DNA of 64,000 nucleotides from Aquimarina spongiae (lineage in GTDB: Bacteria > Bacteroidota > Bacteroidia > Flavobacteriales > Flavobacteriaceae): contig NZ_FQYP01000012.1 of NCBI RefSeq assembly GCF_900141785.1, forward strand, positions 1-64,000. The letters are read 5' to 3'. The notes under the pieces were generated by a model. That model saw nothing but the letters and a program-made list of their open reading frames with translations, was not told the origin of the DNA and made no database searches. Each line of letters opens with the position of its first letter. Within the stretch, counting starts at the first letter, position 1. Below are positions 9,084 to 18,573 of the stretch, piece after piece. The translations under genes and the position numbers were made by a program.

Positions 9084-10013
9084 TTAAGCAAATTTCTGTC
9101 TTTCAACCAAGTATGTAGTAAGTATTTTATTGAAATCTTTTGTGGTATCTGCCAAAACATATTTAATGTCGTATTGAGCACATTTCATTTTAAGATCATA
9201 AAAATACGAGGATACTACATTTTTATAATTCTCTTTGATATTATCTGCGTAGAGATTGATAAATTCTCCGGTTTCTACATCGACAAATCGAGTAGGGTTA
9301 TTGTTAAAGTCAAAATTAATTTCTTTCTCGCTGTCTATAGTATGAAATAGAATGACCTCGTGTTTATTGTATTTCAAATGCCTTAACGCTTCAAATAGCT
9401 TTTCTGGACTGGAAGAGGCCTGAAGCATATCCGTAAACAAAAATATCATAGACCTGCGGTGAATCTTTTCAGCTATTTGATGTAAAAATCGAAAAGTGTC
9501 TGTGTTTTTCTCAACGGGTGGGTCAGTGATGGTATGATTTAACTGATTTAAGAGCATTTGATGATGTCTTTCACTTCCTTTTTCTGGTGCATAATAATCA
9601 TATTCATCACTATAAATGCTCAATCCAATAGCGTCACGTTGTTTTTTCAGGATATTCATCAGGCAAGCAGCAGCCAAAACCGAAAAACTAATTTTGTTTA
9701 AAGAGTTTATACTATGCTCATTGATTTTAGGATAATGCATAGAAGAGGAGTTGTCCAAAATGATGTGGCATCGCAAATTGGTTTCTTCTTCATAACGTTT
9801 GGTGAAAAGTTTATCCGTTTTGGCAAAAAGTTTCCAATCGATATGCTTGGTGCTTTCGCCGTTGTTGTACACTTTGTGTTCTGCAAATTCTGCAGAAAAT
9901 CCGTGAAATGGGCTTTTGTGCATACCAGAAATAAAACCCTCTACTACTTGTTTGGCAAGTAATTCGAGATTAGTAAAACCTCCCGTTTTGTTGATTTCTT
10001 TCTGGATATCCAT
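9084..10013 (-). CDS. DUF58 family protein (vWA-like)
   Basis: From the ATG at 10013 this is 309 residues. The N-terminal part carries the DUF58 signature (HKSPFHGFSAEFAEH, ..STKHIDWKLFAKTDKLFTKRYEEE), and the rest is a von Willebrand A-like fold with a MIDAS-type motif DNSSSM. DUF58 proteins usually sit beside MoxR ATPases and act in chaperone-like or envelope roles; no MoxR gene is visible here. An in-frame start at 10064 would give 17 extra residues, but that stretch overlaps the thioredoxin terminator and does not resemble the family, so I place the start at 10013. Confidence 0.88.
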   Translation of the reverse strand: MDIQKEINKTGGFTNLELLAKQVVEGFISGMHKSPFHGFSAEFAEHKVYNNGESTKHIDWKLFAKTDKLFTKRYEEETNLRCHIILDNSSSMHYPKINEHSINSLNKISFSVLAAACLMNILKKQRDAIGLSIYSDEYDYYAPEKGSERHHQMLLNQLNHTITDPPVEKNTDTFRFLHQIAEKIHRRSMIFLFTDMLQASSSPEKLFEALRHLKYNKHEVILFHTIDSEKEINFDFNNNPTRFVDVETGEFINLYADNIKENYKNVVSSYFYDLKMKCAQYDIKYVLADTTKDFNKILTTYLVERQKFA

Positions 10014-10042
10014 TCGAAGCGTATTGATTTTTGTGAAAATAA

Positions 10043-10071
10043 AAAAGGTTTGACAATTCGTCAAACCTTTT
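10043..10071 (-). terminator. Terminator of thioredoxin gene
   Basis: A stem GGTTTGAC / GTCAAACC with loop GAATT on the minus strand, flanked by A and T runs, follows the thioredoxin stop codon by about 24 bases and lies just upstream of the DUF58 start. Confidence 0.85.
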
Positions 10072-10094
10072 GCTTTTTTTTATTAAGTATGCTC

Positions 10095-10412
10095 TTACAA
10101 TAAAGAATCTAATGCGTCAGCATATACATTTTTTGGAGATACTCCTACTTGACGTCCAACAACTTCTCCGTTTTGGAAAACTAATACCGTAGGGATGTTT
10201 CTTACTCCGTACTTAGCAGCAAATTCCTGATTCGCATCAACATCAACTTTTCCTACTACTGCTTTTCCTTCGTATTCGTCACTAATTTGCTCGATGATAG
10301 GACCTACCATTCTACATGGGCCACACCACGCTGCCCAAAAATCAACCAATACCGGTTTGTCACTTTTAAGTACTACTTCATCAAAAGTAGCGTCTGTTAT
10401 TTCTAGTGCCAT
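10095..10412 (-). CDS. trxA: Thioredoxin
   Basis: This 105-residue protein is the standard size for thioredoxin 1. The redox-active motif WCGPC has cysteines at 30 and 33, the cis-proline segment is RNIPTVL, and the buried aspartate is in VLVDFWA. It is a cytosolic dithiol reductant for ribonucleotide reductase, peroxiredoxins and methionine sulfoxide reductases. It appears monocistronic, with its own terminator and a candidate promoter about 45 bases upstream. Confidence 0.97.
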   Translation of the reverse strand: MALEITDATFDEVVLKSDKPVLVDFWAAWCGPCRMVGPIIEQISDEYEGKAVVGKVDVDANQEFAAKYGVRNIPTVLVFQNGEVVGRQVGVSPKNVYADALDSLL

Positions 10413-10457
10413 AGTTATTTATTGTTTTAAAAATTTCTATTTACTTTAATTATTCAC

Positions 10458-10465
10458 AAAATTAG
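10458..10465 (-). promoter_or_regulatory. Candidate -7 box of trxA
   Basis: The minus strand reads TAATTTTG, a TAnnTTTG match about 45 bases before the trxA start. The nearest TTTG upstream is 23 bases away, somewhat far for a -33 box. Confidence 0.45.
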
Positions 10466-10671
10466 TCAATAATTCTGCCAAAGCTTACAAACGTAATATT
10501 TGTTTTGCCTATAGAGGCATTTGTTTTTCTGATACAAAATCATACTCTGCCTCAATGAGGGAATATACTGTAATTTACAATTAAAAAAAATAATTGCCTC
10601 AAAATCGTGTTTTGAAATATGTCGGGAAGAAAGAAAAAAAATAACGGTATCTTTATATCAGATTAACTAAC

Positions 10672-11034
10672 ATGCCCAAAGAAATCCAATTACCATATTG
10701 CAATCTGGTGTTCAAACAAACACATGCGATTTTAGTCATGCACCAGGGATCTGCCATAACCATCAAAACAGCTGCAGAGATTACCGATCTGTTGGCATCA
10801 CATTACCAGGAAAGAAATTTTATTTTTATTACCCACCGCAAATATCCGCATGATATTGATCTTGATGTCTATAAGGGTAGAATACTAAAGAATATGATTG
10901 GTTTTGCAATAGTTTCTAGGAATCCAGAAGAAATAAAACGTGCGATGAAAGAACAACCCCTTTGGAATGAGGCGTTCACTTTCTTTAATGAACTGGATGA
11001 AGCGGAAAACTGGGCGCTGAGTTTTTTTGATTAA
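10672..11034 (+). CDS. Small cytosolic protein, STAS/SEC14-like, function unknown
   Basis: This 120-residue protein has no signal peptide or membrane segment. The alternation of beta strands and helices (NLVFKQTHAILVM, TAAEITDLLASHY, FIFITHRK, GFAIVSRNPEEIKRAM) resembles the SpoIIAA/STAS-like proteins seen in other Flavobacteriaceae; I do not recognise a specific function. Its stop codon overlaps the dnaE stop region by 4 bases in a convergent arrangement. Confidence 0.75.
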   Translation: MPKEIQLPYCNLVFKQTHAILVMHQGSAITIKTAAEITDLLASHYQERNFIFITHRKYPHDIDLDVYKGRILKNMIGFAIVSRNPEEIKRAMKEQPLWNEAFTFFNELDEAENWALSFFD

Positions 11035-14000
11035 TTCAACTTATAATACACCGATTCATTTTCTAAAGCACGCAACAATTCCTGTGATATATTTACTTTC
11101 TGTTTTCGACTTGGCATATGCAATTTTAATTGTTCGGCCATTTCGTAAATCACAAAATTCAGAGTGTGGCTACCAGAGTGTTCGGTAAACAACTCTTTTA
11201 ATTGATCAATTCTTCCGTCTGACAATTCGTTAATGTCTAACTGAATCGTTAGCTTTCTGGCATAGCTTTCCATCACATCGTGTAATAGCTGAAAGCTATT
11301 GAATTGGATTCTGGGATCTCCTTTTTTTCCGGTATCCCGGTTTACCCATCCTTCTTTGATAAATGCTTTGGAGTATACAAACGTGCTTTTTACCAAAAAG
11401 GGTCGATGTTTTAAATATTCTTCGCCAAATATTCTGAATTCGTGCGCGGTGTTATAATCTTCAATAGTAAACGTAGCCCATCCTTTCCCATTTTTTGAAG
11501 TACGATGTTCTACATTGGTGATCACTCCACCAAAAGAAAGCTCTCGATTCACATTGCTTTCTAAATCTGCAAAATTTAATAGTGTGGCATTACAGAAATA
11601 TTTCATTTCATATTTAAAATCGTCTAGTGGATGCCCTGATAAATAAATCCCTACTACTTCTTTCTCTCTTGCTAATTTCTCCATGGTTCCCCATTCTTCA
11701 CAAGGAGGTACAACAGGCTCTGGGATCTGCACTTCGCTGGATTCTCCAAATAAACTTACTTGCGAGGAATTTTCACTTTCCTGATATTTGGATCCGTATT
11801 TCATTGCTTTTTCGAGAAAGGTAATTCCATCTCCTTCTTCATGGAAATATTGCCCTCTGTGTGTGTCAGAAAATGAATCAAACCCTCCTGCCAGTGCCAA
11901 ACTTTCAAAAGCTTTTTTGTTGGCAGCTCTAAGGTCGATACGTTTAGCGAGATCAAAAATAGATCGGTAAGGACCGTCTTCTTTACGATTTTCGACTATG
12001 GTGGCTACAGCACCTGTTCCTACTCCTTTGATCGCTCCCATACCAAAGCGAACCGCTCCGTCTTTGTTTACCGAAAACTTACGGTAGGATTCATTTACAT
12101 CTGGCCCTAGTACATCTAGTTTCATTCGTTTACACTCTTCCATAAAGAAAGTGACCTGCTTAATATCATTCATGTTATTGGATAGTACTGCTGCCATATA
12201 CTCTGCAGGATAGTGTGCTTTGAGGTATGCTGTCTGGTATGCGATCCATGCATAACAAGTAGAGTGCGATTTGTTGAATGCGTATGCAGCAAAAGCTTCC
12301 CAGTCTTTCCAGATTTTCTCAAGTCTGTCTTCAGGATGTCCTTTTGCGGCTGCTTGTTGAATGAATTTGGGTTTCATTTTGTCAAGTACCGCCTTTTGTT
12401 TTTTACCCATCGCTTTACGCAATACATCAGCTTCACCTTTGGTAAAATCTGCTAACTTTTGAGAAAGTAGCATCACCTGCTCCTGATATACTGTGATTCC
12501 GTAGGTTTCTTGTAGATACTCTTCGCAGGCTTCGAGGTCATAAATGATTTCTTCGGTCCCGTGCTTCCTGTTAATAAAACTAGGGATATATTCTAGTGGA
12601 CCCGGGCGGTACAGTGCGTTCATGGCGATGAGATCCGCAAATACTGTTGGTTTTAGCTCTTTCAAATATTTTTGCATCCCAGGGGATTCATATTGGAATA
12701 TCCCTACTGTTTCACCACGCTGGAAAAGTGCATAGGTCTCTTCGTCATCCAAGGGAAAATTCTCTGGGTCCAGCTCGACACCATGTTTAGCTTTTACGAT
12801 TTTGACGGTATCCTTTATTAAGGTCAAAGTTTTAAGACCTAAGAAATCCATTTTTAGTAGTCCTGCGCTTTCTACAACCGAGTTGTCGAATTGCGTACAG
12901 TACATATCAGAATCCTTGGCCAAAGCCACAGGAACGAATTTGGTAATATCATCAGGTGTAATAATTACTCCACAGGCATGAATTCCGGTATTACGAACGG
13001 ATCCTTCCAGAACTCTAGCCTGATTCAAAGTTTCAGCTTCGAGATCGCTACCTTCTGCGATGTTGAGTAATTCGTTTACTTTTTCTAATTCGTCACTTCT
13101 GAATTTTTTCTTCAATGTAGCTTCGTCAACACCAAAAATTTTACCTAGTTTAGACATGTTTGGAATCAACTTGGCAATGCGATCTGCATCTCCTAATGGA
13201 AGATCCAGTACCCTAGCGGTATCCCGTATAGAAGATTTGGCAGCCATGGTACCATAAGTAATAATCTGTGCTACCTGATTAGCTCCATATTTCTCGATTA
13301 CATAATCCATTACTCGTCCTCGTCCTTCATCATCAAAATCAATATCAATATCGGGCATACTTACACGATCCGGATTCAGGAAACGCTCAAAAAGTAAGTC
13401 GTACTTAATTGGATCCAGATTTGTGATCCATAAACAGTAAGCAACTGCTGAACCTGCTGCAGATCCTCGGCCAGGTCCCACAGATACGTCCATGTCACGT
13501 GCTGCACGAATGAAATCTTCAACAATCAAGAAATATCCTGGATATCCTGTTTTTTCAATTACTTTGAGTTCAAAATCTAGACGTTCATCAATCTCCGGAG
13601 TGATTTCTCCATATCTTTTTTTAGCACCTTCATAGGTGATATGTCTTAAATATTTATTTTCTCCACGTTTCCCTCCATCCAATTTATCTTCTTCAAATAA
13701 GAATTCATCGGGAATATCAAAGGCAGGTAATAGTACATCTCTAGCAAGTACAAAAGGTTCAATTTTGTCAACAATCTCTTGAACATTAATAATTGCTTCA
13801 GGTAAATCTTTGAAGAGGTTTTTCATCTCTTCTTGAGATTTGAAATAATATTCCTGATTAGGTAATCCATAGCGATATCCTCGACCACGACCAATAGGAG
13901 TAGCTTGCTTTTCACCATCTTTTACACACAATAAAATATCGTGTGCATTAGCATCCTTCTTCTCGCAATAATAGGTGTTATTGGTAGCAACGGTCTTTAT

Positions 14001-15416
14001 TTGATGTTTCTTAGCAAACTCAATAAGTACTTGGTTAACTCTATTTTCGTCTTCCTGATTGTGGCGCATGATTTCAATATAAAGATCATCTCCAAACTCT
14101 TGGTGCCACCAGAGTAATGCTTCTTCAGCTTGTTTCTCTCCAATGTTTAAGACTTTGCTAGGAACTTCGCCGTATAGATTTCCTGTTAGAACAATGATAT
14201 CATCTTTATATTCTTTGATAACTTCTTTGTCAATCCTAGGTAGGTAGTAGAAACCATCTACGAAGGCAATAGAAGACATCTTTGCTAAGTTGTGATATCC
14301 ATTCTTGTTTTTGGCAAGCATTACAATTTGATATCCATTATCTTTTCTAGATTTATCTTTGTGGTTTTCGCAGACAAAAAATTCTACACCAACAATTGGT
14401 TTTATTTCTACGCCTTCGGGTTCTTGCCCATTTTCAATAGCTTCGGCATTAGCGGTTTTTACACTTTTATTATGATTAGATACTGCTTGAACAAAGTGGA
14501 AAGCTCCCATCATATTGGCATGATCTGTCATTGCTACAGCCTTCATCTTATGTTGTGCAGCTACTTTTACCAAATCGGGAATACTTGTTGTGGATTGTAG
14601 GACAGAAAATTGAGTATGATTATGCAGGTGTGCAAAACCAACTTCATCAAGAGCGGCAATATTTTCATTAATTTCTTCTTGAGAAAGTGAAGTTGTGCCT
14701 TGCGCGGTAATTTCTTCACGAATTTTTTGAGAAGCCTTCTTGAGATTTATGTGCTTAAGTCCAATTAATTGTATGGGTTCGGCATTGACTTCTTTAAAGT
14801 TGTGGAAATAGTCTGGTTGTACGTCCAGTTCTTCAATCGTAAAGATTTCTTTACGAATCAGTTCCAAAAAACATCTCGTGGTAGCTTCTACATCGGCAGT
14901 TGCGTTATGCGCTTCGTTAAAACCTATACCAAATAAGTGTTCGTGCAATTCGGTAAGTGTAGGGAGTTTAAATTTGCCTCCACGACCTCCAGGGATTCTA
15001 CAAAGCTCAGCTGTAGTTTCTGTACAAGTGTCTAGTACGGGTAACTCCTGAAGATTATTCGATACACCAAGTCGGTAAAACTCGGCCCCCATAATATTGA
15101 CATCGAACCCAACATTTTGACCAACCACAAATTTGGTCTTCGAAAGAGCAGTATTAAATTTTTCCAGAACTTCTTGTAACGTTATCCCATCTTGTTCTGC
15201 AAGCTCGGTGGATATACCGTGTATTTTTTCTGCGTCATAAGGGATATTAAATCCTTCAGGTTTTACAAGGTAATCCTGATGCTCAATACAATTTCCCAAC
15301 TCGTCATGTAACTGCCACGCGATCTGGATACACCTGGGCCAGTTATCAGTGTCACTAATAGGTGCGTCCCAGCGTTTCGGTAATCCAGTAGTTTCGGTAT
15401 CGAAAATTAAATACAT
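11031..15416 (-). CDS. dnaE: DNA polymerase III alpha subunit with N-terminal proofreading exonuclease
   Basis: This 1461-residue replicative polymerase is about 300 residues longer than the E. coli enzyme because an epsilon-type 3'-5' exonuclease is fused to its N-terminus (FDTETTGLP with D6 and E8, GQNVGFDVN, HNATADVEAT). The PHP domain follows from about residue 280 (FAHLHNHTQFSVL), then the catalytic core with PGRGSAAGS and the metal-binding PDIDIDFDDEGRG, helix-hairpin-helix elements (GAIKGVGTGA), and a C-terminal OB fold (LSFGGVITNVEHR). It is the chain-elongating enzyme of the replisome. The exonuclease fusion is a common Bacteroidota arrangement, and all acidic motifs look intact. Confidence 0.96.
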   Translation of the reverse strand: MYLIFDTETTGLPKRWDAPISDTDNWPRCIQIAWQLHDELGNCIEHQDYLVKPEGFNIPYDAEKIHGISTELAEQDGITLQEVLEKFNTALSKTKFVVGQNVGFDVNIMGAEFYRLGVSNNLQELPVLDTCTETTAELCRIPGGRGGKFKLPTLTELHEHLFGIGFNEAHNATADVEATTRCFLELIRKEIFTIEELDVQPDYFHNFKEVNAEPIQLIGLKHINLKKASQKIREEITAQGTTSLSQEEINENIAALDEVGFAHLHNHTQFSVLQSTTSIPDLVKVAAQHKMKAVAMTDHANMMGAFHFVQAVSNHNKSVKTANAEAIENGQEPEGVEIKPIVGVEFFVCENHKDKSRKDNGYQIVMLAKNKNGYHNLAKMSSIAFVDGFYYLPRIDKEVIKEYKDDIIVLTGNLYGEVPSKVLNIGEKQAEEALLWWHQEFGDDLYIEIMRHNQEDENRVNQVLIEFAKKHQIKTVATNNTYYCEKKDANAHDILLCVKDGEKQATPIGRGRGYRYGLPNQEYYFKSQEEMKNLFKDLPEAIINVQEIVDKIEPFVLARDVLLPAFDIPDEFLFEEDKLDGGKRGENKYLRHITYEGAKKRYGEITPEIDERLDFELKVIEKTGYPGYFLIVEDFIRAARDMDVSVGPGRGSAAGSAVAYCLWITNLDPIKYDLLFERFLNPDRVSMPDIDIDFDDEGRGRVMDYVIEKYGANQVAQIITYGTMAAKSSIRDTARVLDLPLGDADRIAKLIPNMSKLGKIFGVDEATLKKKFRSDELEKVNELLNIAEGSDLEAETLNQARVLEGSVRNTGIHACGVIITPDDITKFVPVALAKDSDMYCTQFDNSVVESAGLLKMDFLGLKTLTLIKDTVKIVKAKHGVELDPENFPLDDEETYALFQRGETVGIFQYESPGMQKYLKELKPTVFADLIAMNALYRPGPLEYIPSFINRKHGTEEIIYDLEACEEYLQETYGITVYQEQVMLLSQKLADFTKGEADVLRKAMGKKQKAVLDKMKPKFIQQAAAKGHPEDRLEKIWKDWEAFAAYAFNKSHSTCYAWIAYQTAYLKAHYPAEYMAAVLSNNMNDIKQVTFFMEECKRMKLDVLGPDVNESYRKFSVNKDGAVRFGMGAIKGVGTGAVATIVENRKEDGPYRSIFDLAKRIDLRAANKKAFESLALAGGFDSFSDTHRGQYFHEEGDGITFLEKAMKYGSKYQESENSSQVSLFGESSEVQIPEPVVPPCEEWGTMEKLAREKEVVGIYLSGHPLDDFKYEMKYFCNATLLNFADLESNVNRELSFGGVITNVEHRTSKNGKGWATFTIEDYNTAHEFRIFGEEYLKHRPFLVKSTFVYSKAFIKEGWVNRDTGKKGDPRIQFNSFQLLHDVMESYARKLTIQLDINELSDGRIDQLKELFTEHSGSHTLNFVIYEMAEQLKLHMPSRKQKVNISQELLRALENESVYYKLN

Positions 15417-15459
15417 AGAAGTTTATTTACAAGAAAGTGTATCCCTAACAATTAACTCT

Positions 15460-15467
15460 CAAAAATA
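15460..15467 (-). promoter_or_regulatory. Candidate -7 box of dnaE
   Basis: The minus strand reads TATTTTTG, a TAnnTTTG match 44 bases before the dnaE start. No clear -33 TTTG is seen, so confidence is modest. Confidence 0.42.
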
Positions 15468-15531
15468 CATAAAATAATAGGTTGGATTTTCGAAAAGTTA
15501 TCCAGAATTATTAACTAAGTAAAAAACAAAA

Positions 15532-15561
15532 AAAGCTTGGCTGATTTTGTAGCCAAGCTTT
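15532..15561 (-). terminator. Hairpin terminator of the lipoprotein gene at 15.6 kb
   Basis: An 11-bp stem AAAGCTTGGCT / AGCCAAGCTTT with an 8-base loop and T-rich sequence on the minus strand lies about 50 bases after the lipoprotein stop and before the dnaE promoter. Confidence 0.82.
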
Positions 15562-15613
15562 GAGATATTCCAAGAAATATTTTTTGCTAATTCTATTTCA
15601 ATGATATCTATTA

Positions 15614-16918
15614 TTAATTATTACGAGGTGATCCTATTTGAGTTCCGATAACACTTGCATCTGGTTGTGTAATAACCGGACAGTTAATGATAGCTCCTGT
15701 TGCAGTAAGCAAGTTGGATAATGAGTTATCCAGTGGACTTGGATTTATATTTCCTCTGAAAGGAATTAAAGTTCCATCTGCCAAAAGATCATTAATTTGC
15801 TCAAAACTTTGTAGGATTGGACGATCTTCTGCCGGAATTGTAAATTCTGTAATATGTGCATCCCACATTGGAGCGTATCTCTCATCGCTAGGATCAATTG
15901 GGAAAGTGTTTGTAGGATCGTTTTGCTGACGATTACTTAGAGAAGCTGTGTTTAAACCTTGGAAACCATTTGGGTTATTGGCTTCAGGCAATACTCCATT
16001 TGCAGTTGGACTAAATGGTAGCATAGATCCTCCTGGGAACAATCCAAAAGTTGGTAATTGTGCCAATCTAGGTGCAAAAACCCCTAATTCTATCGTTGCT
16101 GGTGCAGGATCTGAAGTGTCTGTTACAATGTGGAAGTAATATGGTCTTCCGTCATGCCATCCGTCTAATAATTGCAATACTACGGAAGCTTGATCTGGAG
16201 CAAAATTAGGATTGTTTAAGTCATCCTCTTGCTCTTGCTCGTTACCTGCTGGATTCGGTATTCTATCATGAATTCCAGTGCTGTTCGCAACAGGTTGTGC
16301 ATTGATTACAATACCACTTGGTAATACTACGTATGAAGACCATGCTGCATCAGCAATAGCACCAGGGTTAACTTCTGCAGGAGGGAACCCGAATAACAAT
16401 CCATCTTGTCCTCCGGCAACTAGAGATCGTTTTGGTGAAAAATCAACAGATCCCTCAAATACCAATCTTCCATCATCCGTAAAAGTTGCATTTTGCTCTC
16501 CTCCGGATCCGACAGCGGCCGCCATTCTAGGGGCAAAAATTACTCCCAAGTCTCTAGCCATTTCTCTGTCTGAAGCTTCAGTGATTACATAATATAACTC
16601 TCTTGGCCCATTTGGTGTGGTTTCCCAACCACGGAACATAGGAAAACGCGCTGTAGGTCCTGCTGGTACTACAGATCGATCTACACGAAAGTCAATACCC
16701 AATACACTCGGTAAAAATACATTCTGTGCATCAGTAAAGGTTAGTGCAGGATTATCTGCATCATAGGGGATACCTCCATCCTCTCTGATACTTTCTAATA
16801 ACAAACTTGCTTCAGAAGGATCTGGATTTGGTGGTGGGATCACTGCATCATCATCACTACAAGACGCAGCTAAAAAAGTAACTAATAGGCTTAAGAATAC
16901 GGTCTTTAAATTTTTCAT
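15614..16918 (-). CDS. Putative outer-membrane lipoprotein, function unknown
   Basis: This 434-residue protein begins with a lipoprotein signal (LVTFLAASCSDDD, modified cysteine at about residue 20). The acidic residues after the cysteine are of the type associated with surface export in Bacteroidota. A proline-rich linker (VIPPPNPDP) follows, then a soluble domain rich in Pro, Asn and Gly. The aromatic and glycine-rich segments (FRGWETTPNGPRELYYV, GWHDGRPYYFHIV) suggest a beta-rich fold. I do not recognise a family. It has its own terminator and a long upstream gap, so it is probably transcribed alone. Confidence 0.78.
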   Translation of the reverse strand: MKNLKTVFLSLLVTFLAASCSDDDAVIPPPNPDPSEASLLLESIREDGGIPYDADNPALTFTDAQNVFLPSVLGIDFRVDRSVVPAGPTARFPMFRGWETTPNGPRELYYVITEASDREMARDLGVIFAPRMAAAVGSGGEQNATFTDDGRLVFEGSVDFSPKRSLVAGGQDGLLFGFPPAEVNPGAIADAAWSSYVVLPSGIVINAQPVANSTGIHDRIPNPAGNEQEQEDDLNNPNFAPDQASVVLQLLDGWHDGRPYYFHIVTDTSDPAPATIELGVFAPRLAQLPTFGLFPGGSMLPFSPTANGVLPEANNPNGFQGLNTASLSNRQQNDPTNTFPIDPSDERYAPMWDAHITEFTIPAEDRPILQSFEQINDLLADGTLIPFRGNINPSPLDNSLSNLLTATGAIINCPVITQPDASVIGTQIGSPRNN

Positions 16919-17340
16919 TTTTCGTTTTTTTTGTGTGTTTATATTTCATGAAAAACAACTGGCCAATCGTTTTTGTGGTTCAAAATCAAAACCATTCGAT
17001 TCTGATATAAATTGAGACGACCACAAGAATTAGGACTTACACCAAAAAAAACCTAAATAATAGAAGAAACTTATTGTTAATTTTTTTTCAATAAGTAAAA
17101 AATATGAGTGTTTATGAGGGATAAGAGCTCAAAAAGTAGCTTACAAAGATGATTGTTAAAGTGCTAATTTTATCATTTTATTAAGAGTTAATTAACAAAA
17201 ATCAGCTCTTTTTTTTATGCTCTTGAAAGAGTCAAATGTTAGCTAGCTAACTTATTTTACTGGGGTTTCGGAAGGTTTGCGTAGTTGTGAGTGGTAATTT
17301 TGGATCTTTTGAATGCGAAATTTGGGAGGTATAAAAAATA
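16919..17340. other. Intergenic region without a recognisable gene
   Basis: This AT-rich spacer of about 420 bases lies between two minus-strand lipoprotein genes. I see no open frame of quality on either strand. It must contain the promoter of the downstream lipoprotein gene, but I find no convincing TTTG/TAnnTTTG pair. Confidence 0.6.
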
Positions 17341-17371
17341 AAAAGCGCTTACGGTCAAGATAAGCGCTTTT
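17341..17371 (-). terminator. Terminator of the lipoprotein gene at 17.4 kb
   Basis: A stem AAAAGCGCTTA / TAAGCGCTTTT with a 9-base loop lies about 22 bases after the stop codon of the upstream minus-strand lipoprotein gene. Confidence 0.85.
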
Positions 17372-17392
17372 CGGGTCAAGTTGAGATTGAGT

Positions 17393-18232
17393 TTAATAAC
17401 CAAAATCAAAGAAACCTTCAGTTACTTGTGTACCGCTTCTGGTTTCAAATTCGAAACTTCCGCTGATACATTGTGTATCTGTATTATGTTCACTAATTAT
17501 TAATGTTCCTGACAATGCAGATGATTTATCACCTCTCCATGCATAAGTAGCACTGTAATCACCAGATCCAGTTAATGAATATGTTCCTGGTGTTGTATCT
17601 GCAGGCATTACAATTACGATTTCACTATTTTCATTAGTGGCTCTTATTAATATGGAGGCATCTTTTACACCAAAAATATCTGCAGTATGATCGTCGGTAA
17701 TCATCTCGTTACCATCAACAAGTGCTGTCAACGAAGCATTTAATAAACAAGGGTTGATTTCTATTTCTGGCTCCTCGTCGACATTTCCTGATTCTAAAGG
17801 TAGTCTATAGAACCATCCGTGATTGAAGTCTACTATGTCACCATTATCGTCCTTAAGATTTTTAAAATAGAAATTACCAGAAATTTCATTGTTATAAATT
17901 TCAGTAATGATCACTTCTCCAGCGGTCTCTCCATCTACAGGAATGAATTTTTTTTCATAATCCTTGTAACTAACCTTGCTTACTGTTTGTTGGTCTAATT
18001 TATAAGTTCCAAGTTTGGTAGAAGAAGTAGTGAAGCTTATTGTTCTTTCTCCTTCACTACCAGAAATTACCAAAGTGCCATCATCATAGATAACAGCCTT
18101 TTTTATGGAAGTTCTAAATGTTTCTCCTTCTATCTCTGCCTGTAATGAAGGGTCATTAATTACGATGTCTTTAGAACAAGACGTAATTATAAGGCATAGA
18201 AGTACATAAAATAGAGTAGTTATTTTAGTCAT
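17393..18232 (-). CDS. Putative lipoprotein with two similar beta domains, DUF6252-like
   Basis: From the ATG at 18232 this is 279 residues. The lipoprotein signal is TLFYVLLCLIITSCSKD. Two domains repeat the same plan: a short strand set with A.IDG or LVDGNE-like openings, then a GTY.L turn (LGTYKL and PGTYSLTGSGDY), then a C-terminal ISG.F.F strand (EISGNFYF and ISGSFEFETRSG). This resembles DUF6252-type flavobacterial lipoproteins of unknown function. A TTG 6 codons upstream is in frame but is a weaker start. It is probably anchored in the outer membrane. Confidence 0.75.
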   Translation of the reverse strand: MTKITTLFYVLLCLIITSCSKDIVINDPSLQAEIEGETFRTSIKKAVIYDDGTLVISGSEGERTISFTTSSTKLGTYKLDQQTVSKVSYKDYEKKFIPVDGETAGEVIITEIYNNEISGNFYFKNLKDDNGDIVDFNHGWFYRLPLESGNVDEEPEIEINPCLLNASLTALVDGNEMITDDHTADIFGVKDASILIRATNENSEIVIVMPADTTPGTYSLTGSGDYSATYAWRGDKSSALSGTLIISEHNTDTQCISGSFEFETRSGTQVTEGFFDFGY

Positions 18233-18520
18233 AGGCTTGGGGCTTTGCAATTTAGACTATGGTATTATCATAGTCACGTGTTTACCCTACAAACATATAA
18301 TGAAAATCTGAGTAAAACAATTTTTTGGTCGAAAAAAAGCATATTTTATCGATGAAATACACAATTATGTTCTTTTTTGCAGAAAACGAGTTTTATTTAT
18401 ACGAATTTTCTTGTGATTTTCTAAACCTGTAAATTTCATAGTGTTTCATGAATTTTAAAGAAGAAGAACAGTATAAATCAAATAAATAGCTAAATCGTAT
18501 ATTGTTTGTTTCAAAATACT

Positions 18521-18528
18521 TACCTTTG
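18521..18528 (+). promoter_or_regulatory. -7 box of the rpsP operon
   Basis: TACCTTTG matches TAnnTTTG perfectly and lies 45 bases upstream of rpsP. A TTG at 18502-18504 is a possible -33 element, although the spacing of 16 bases is short. The remaining 18251-18520 stretch holds no gene I can see. Confidence 0.6.
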
Positions 18529-18573
18529 CGCCCTTAATTATAAACCGGGTCGTGTACCCAAAAATTAATTTAT

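Noticed and set aside
12213..12455. Open frames antisense to dnaE
   Set aside because: They lie opposite a well-conserved polymerase gene and show no family resemblance; they are shadows of its codon usage.
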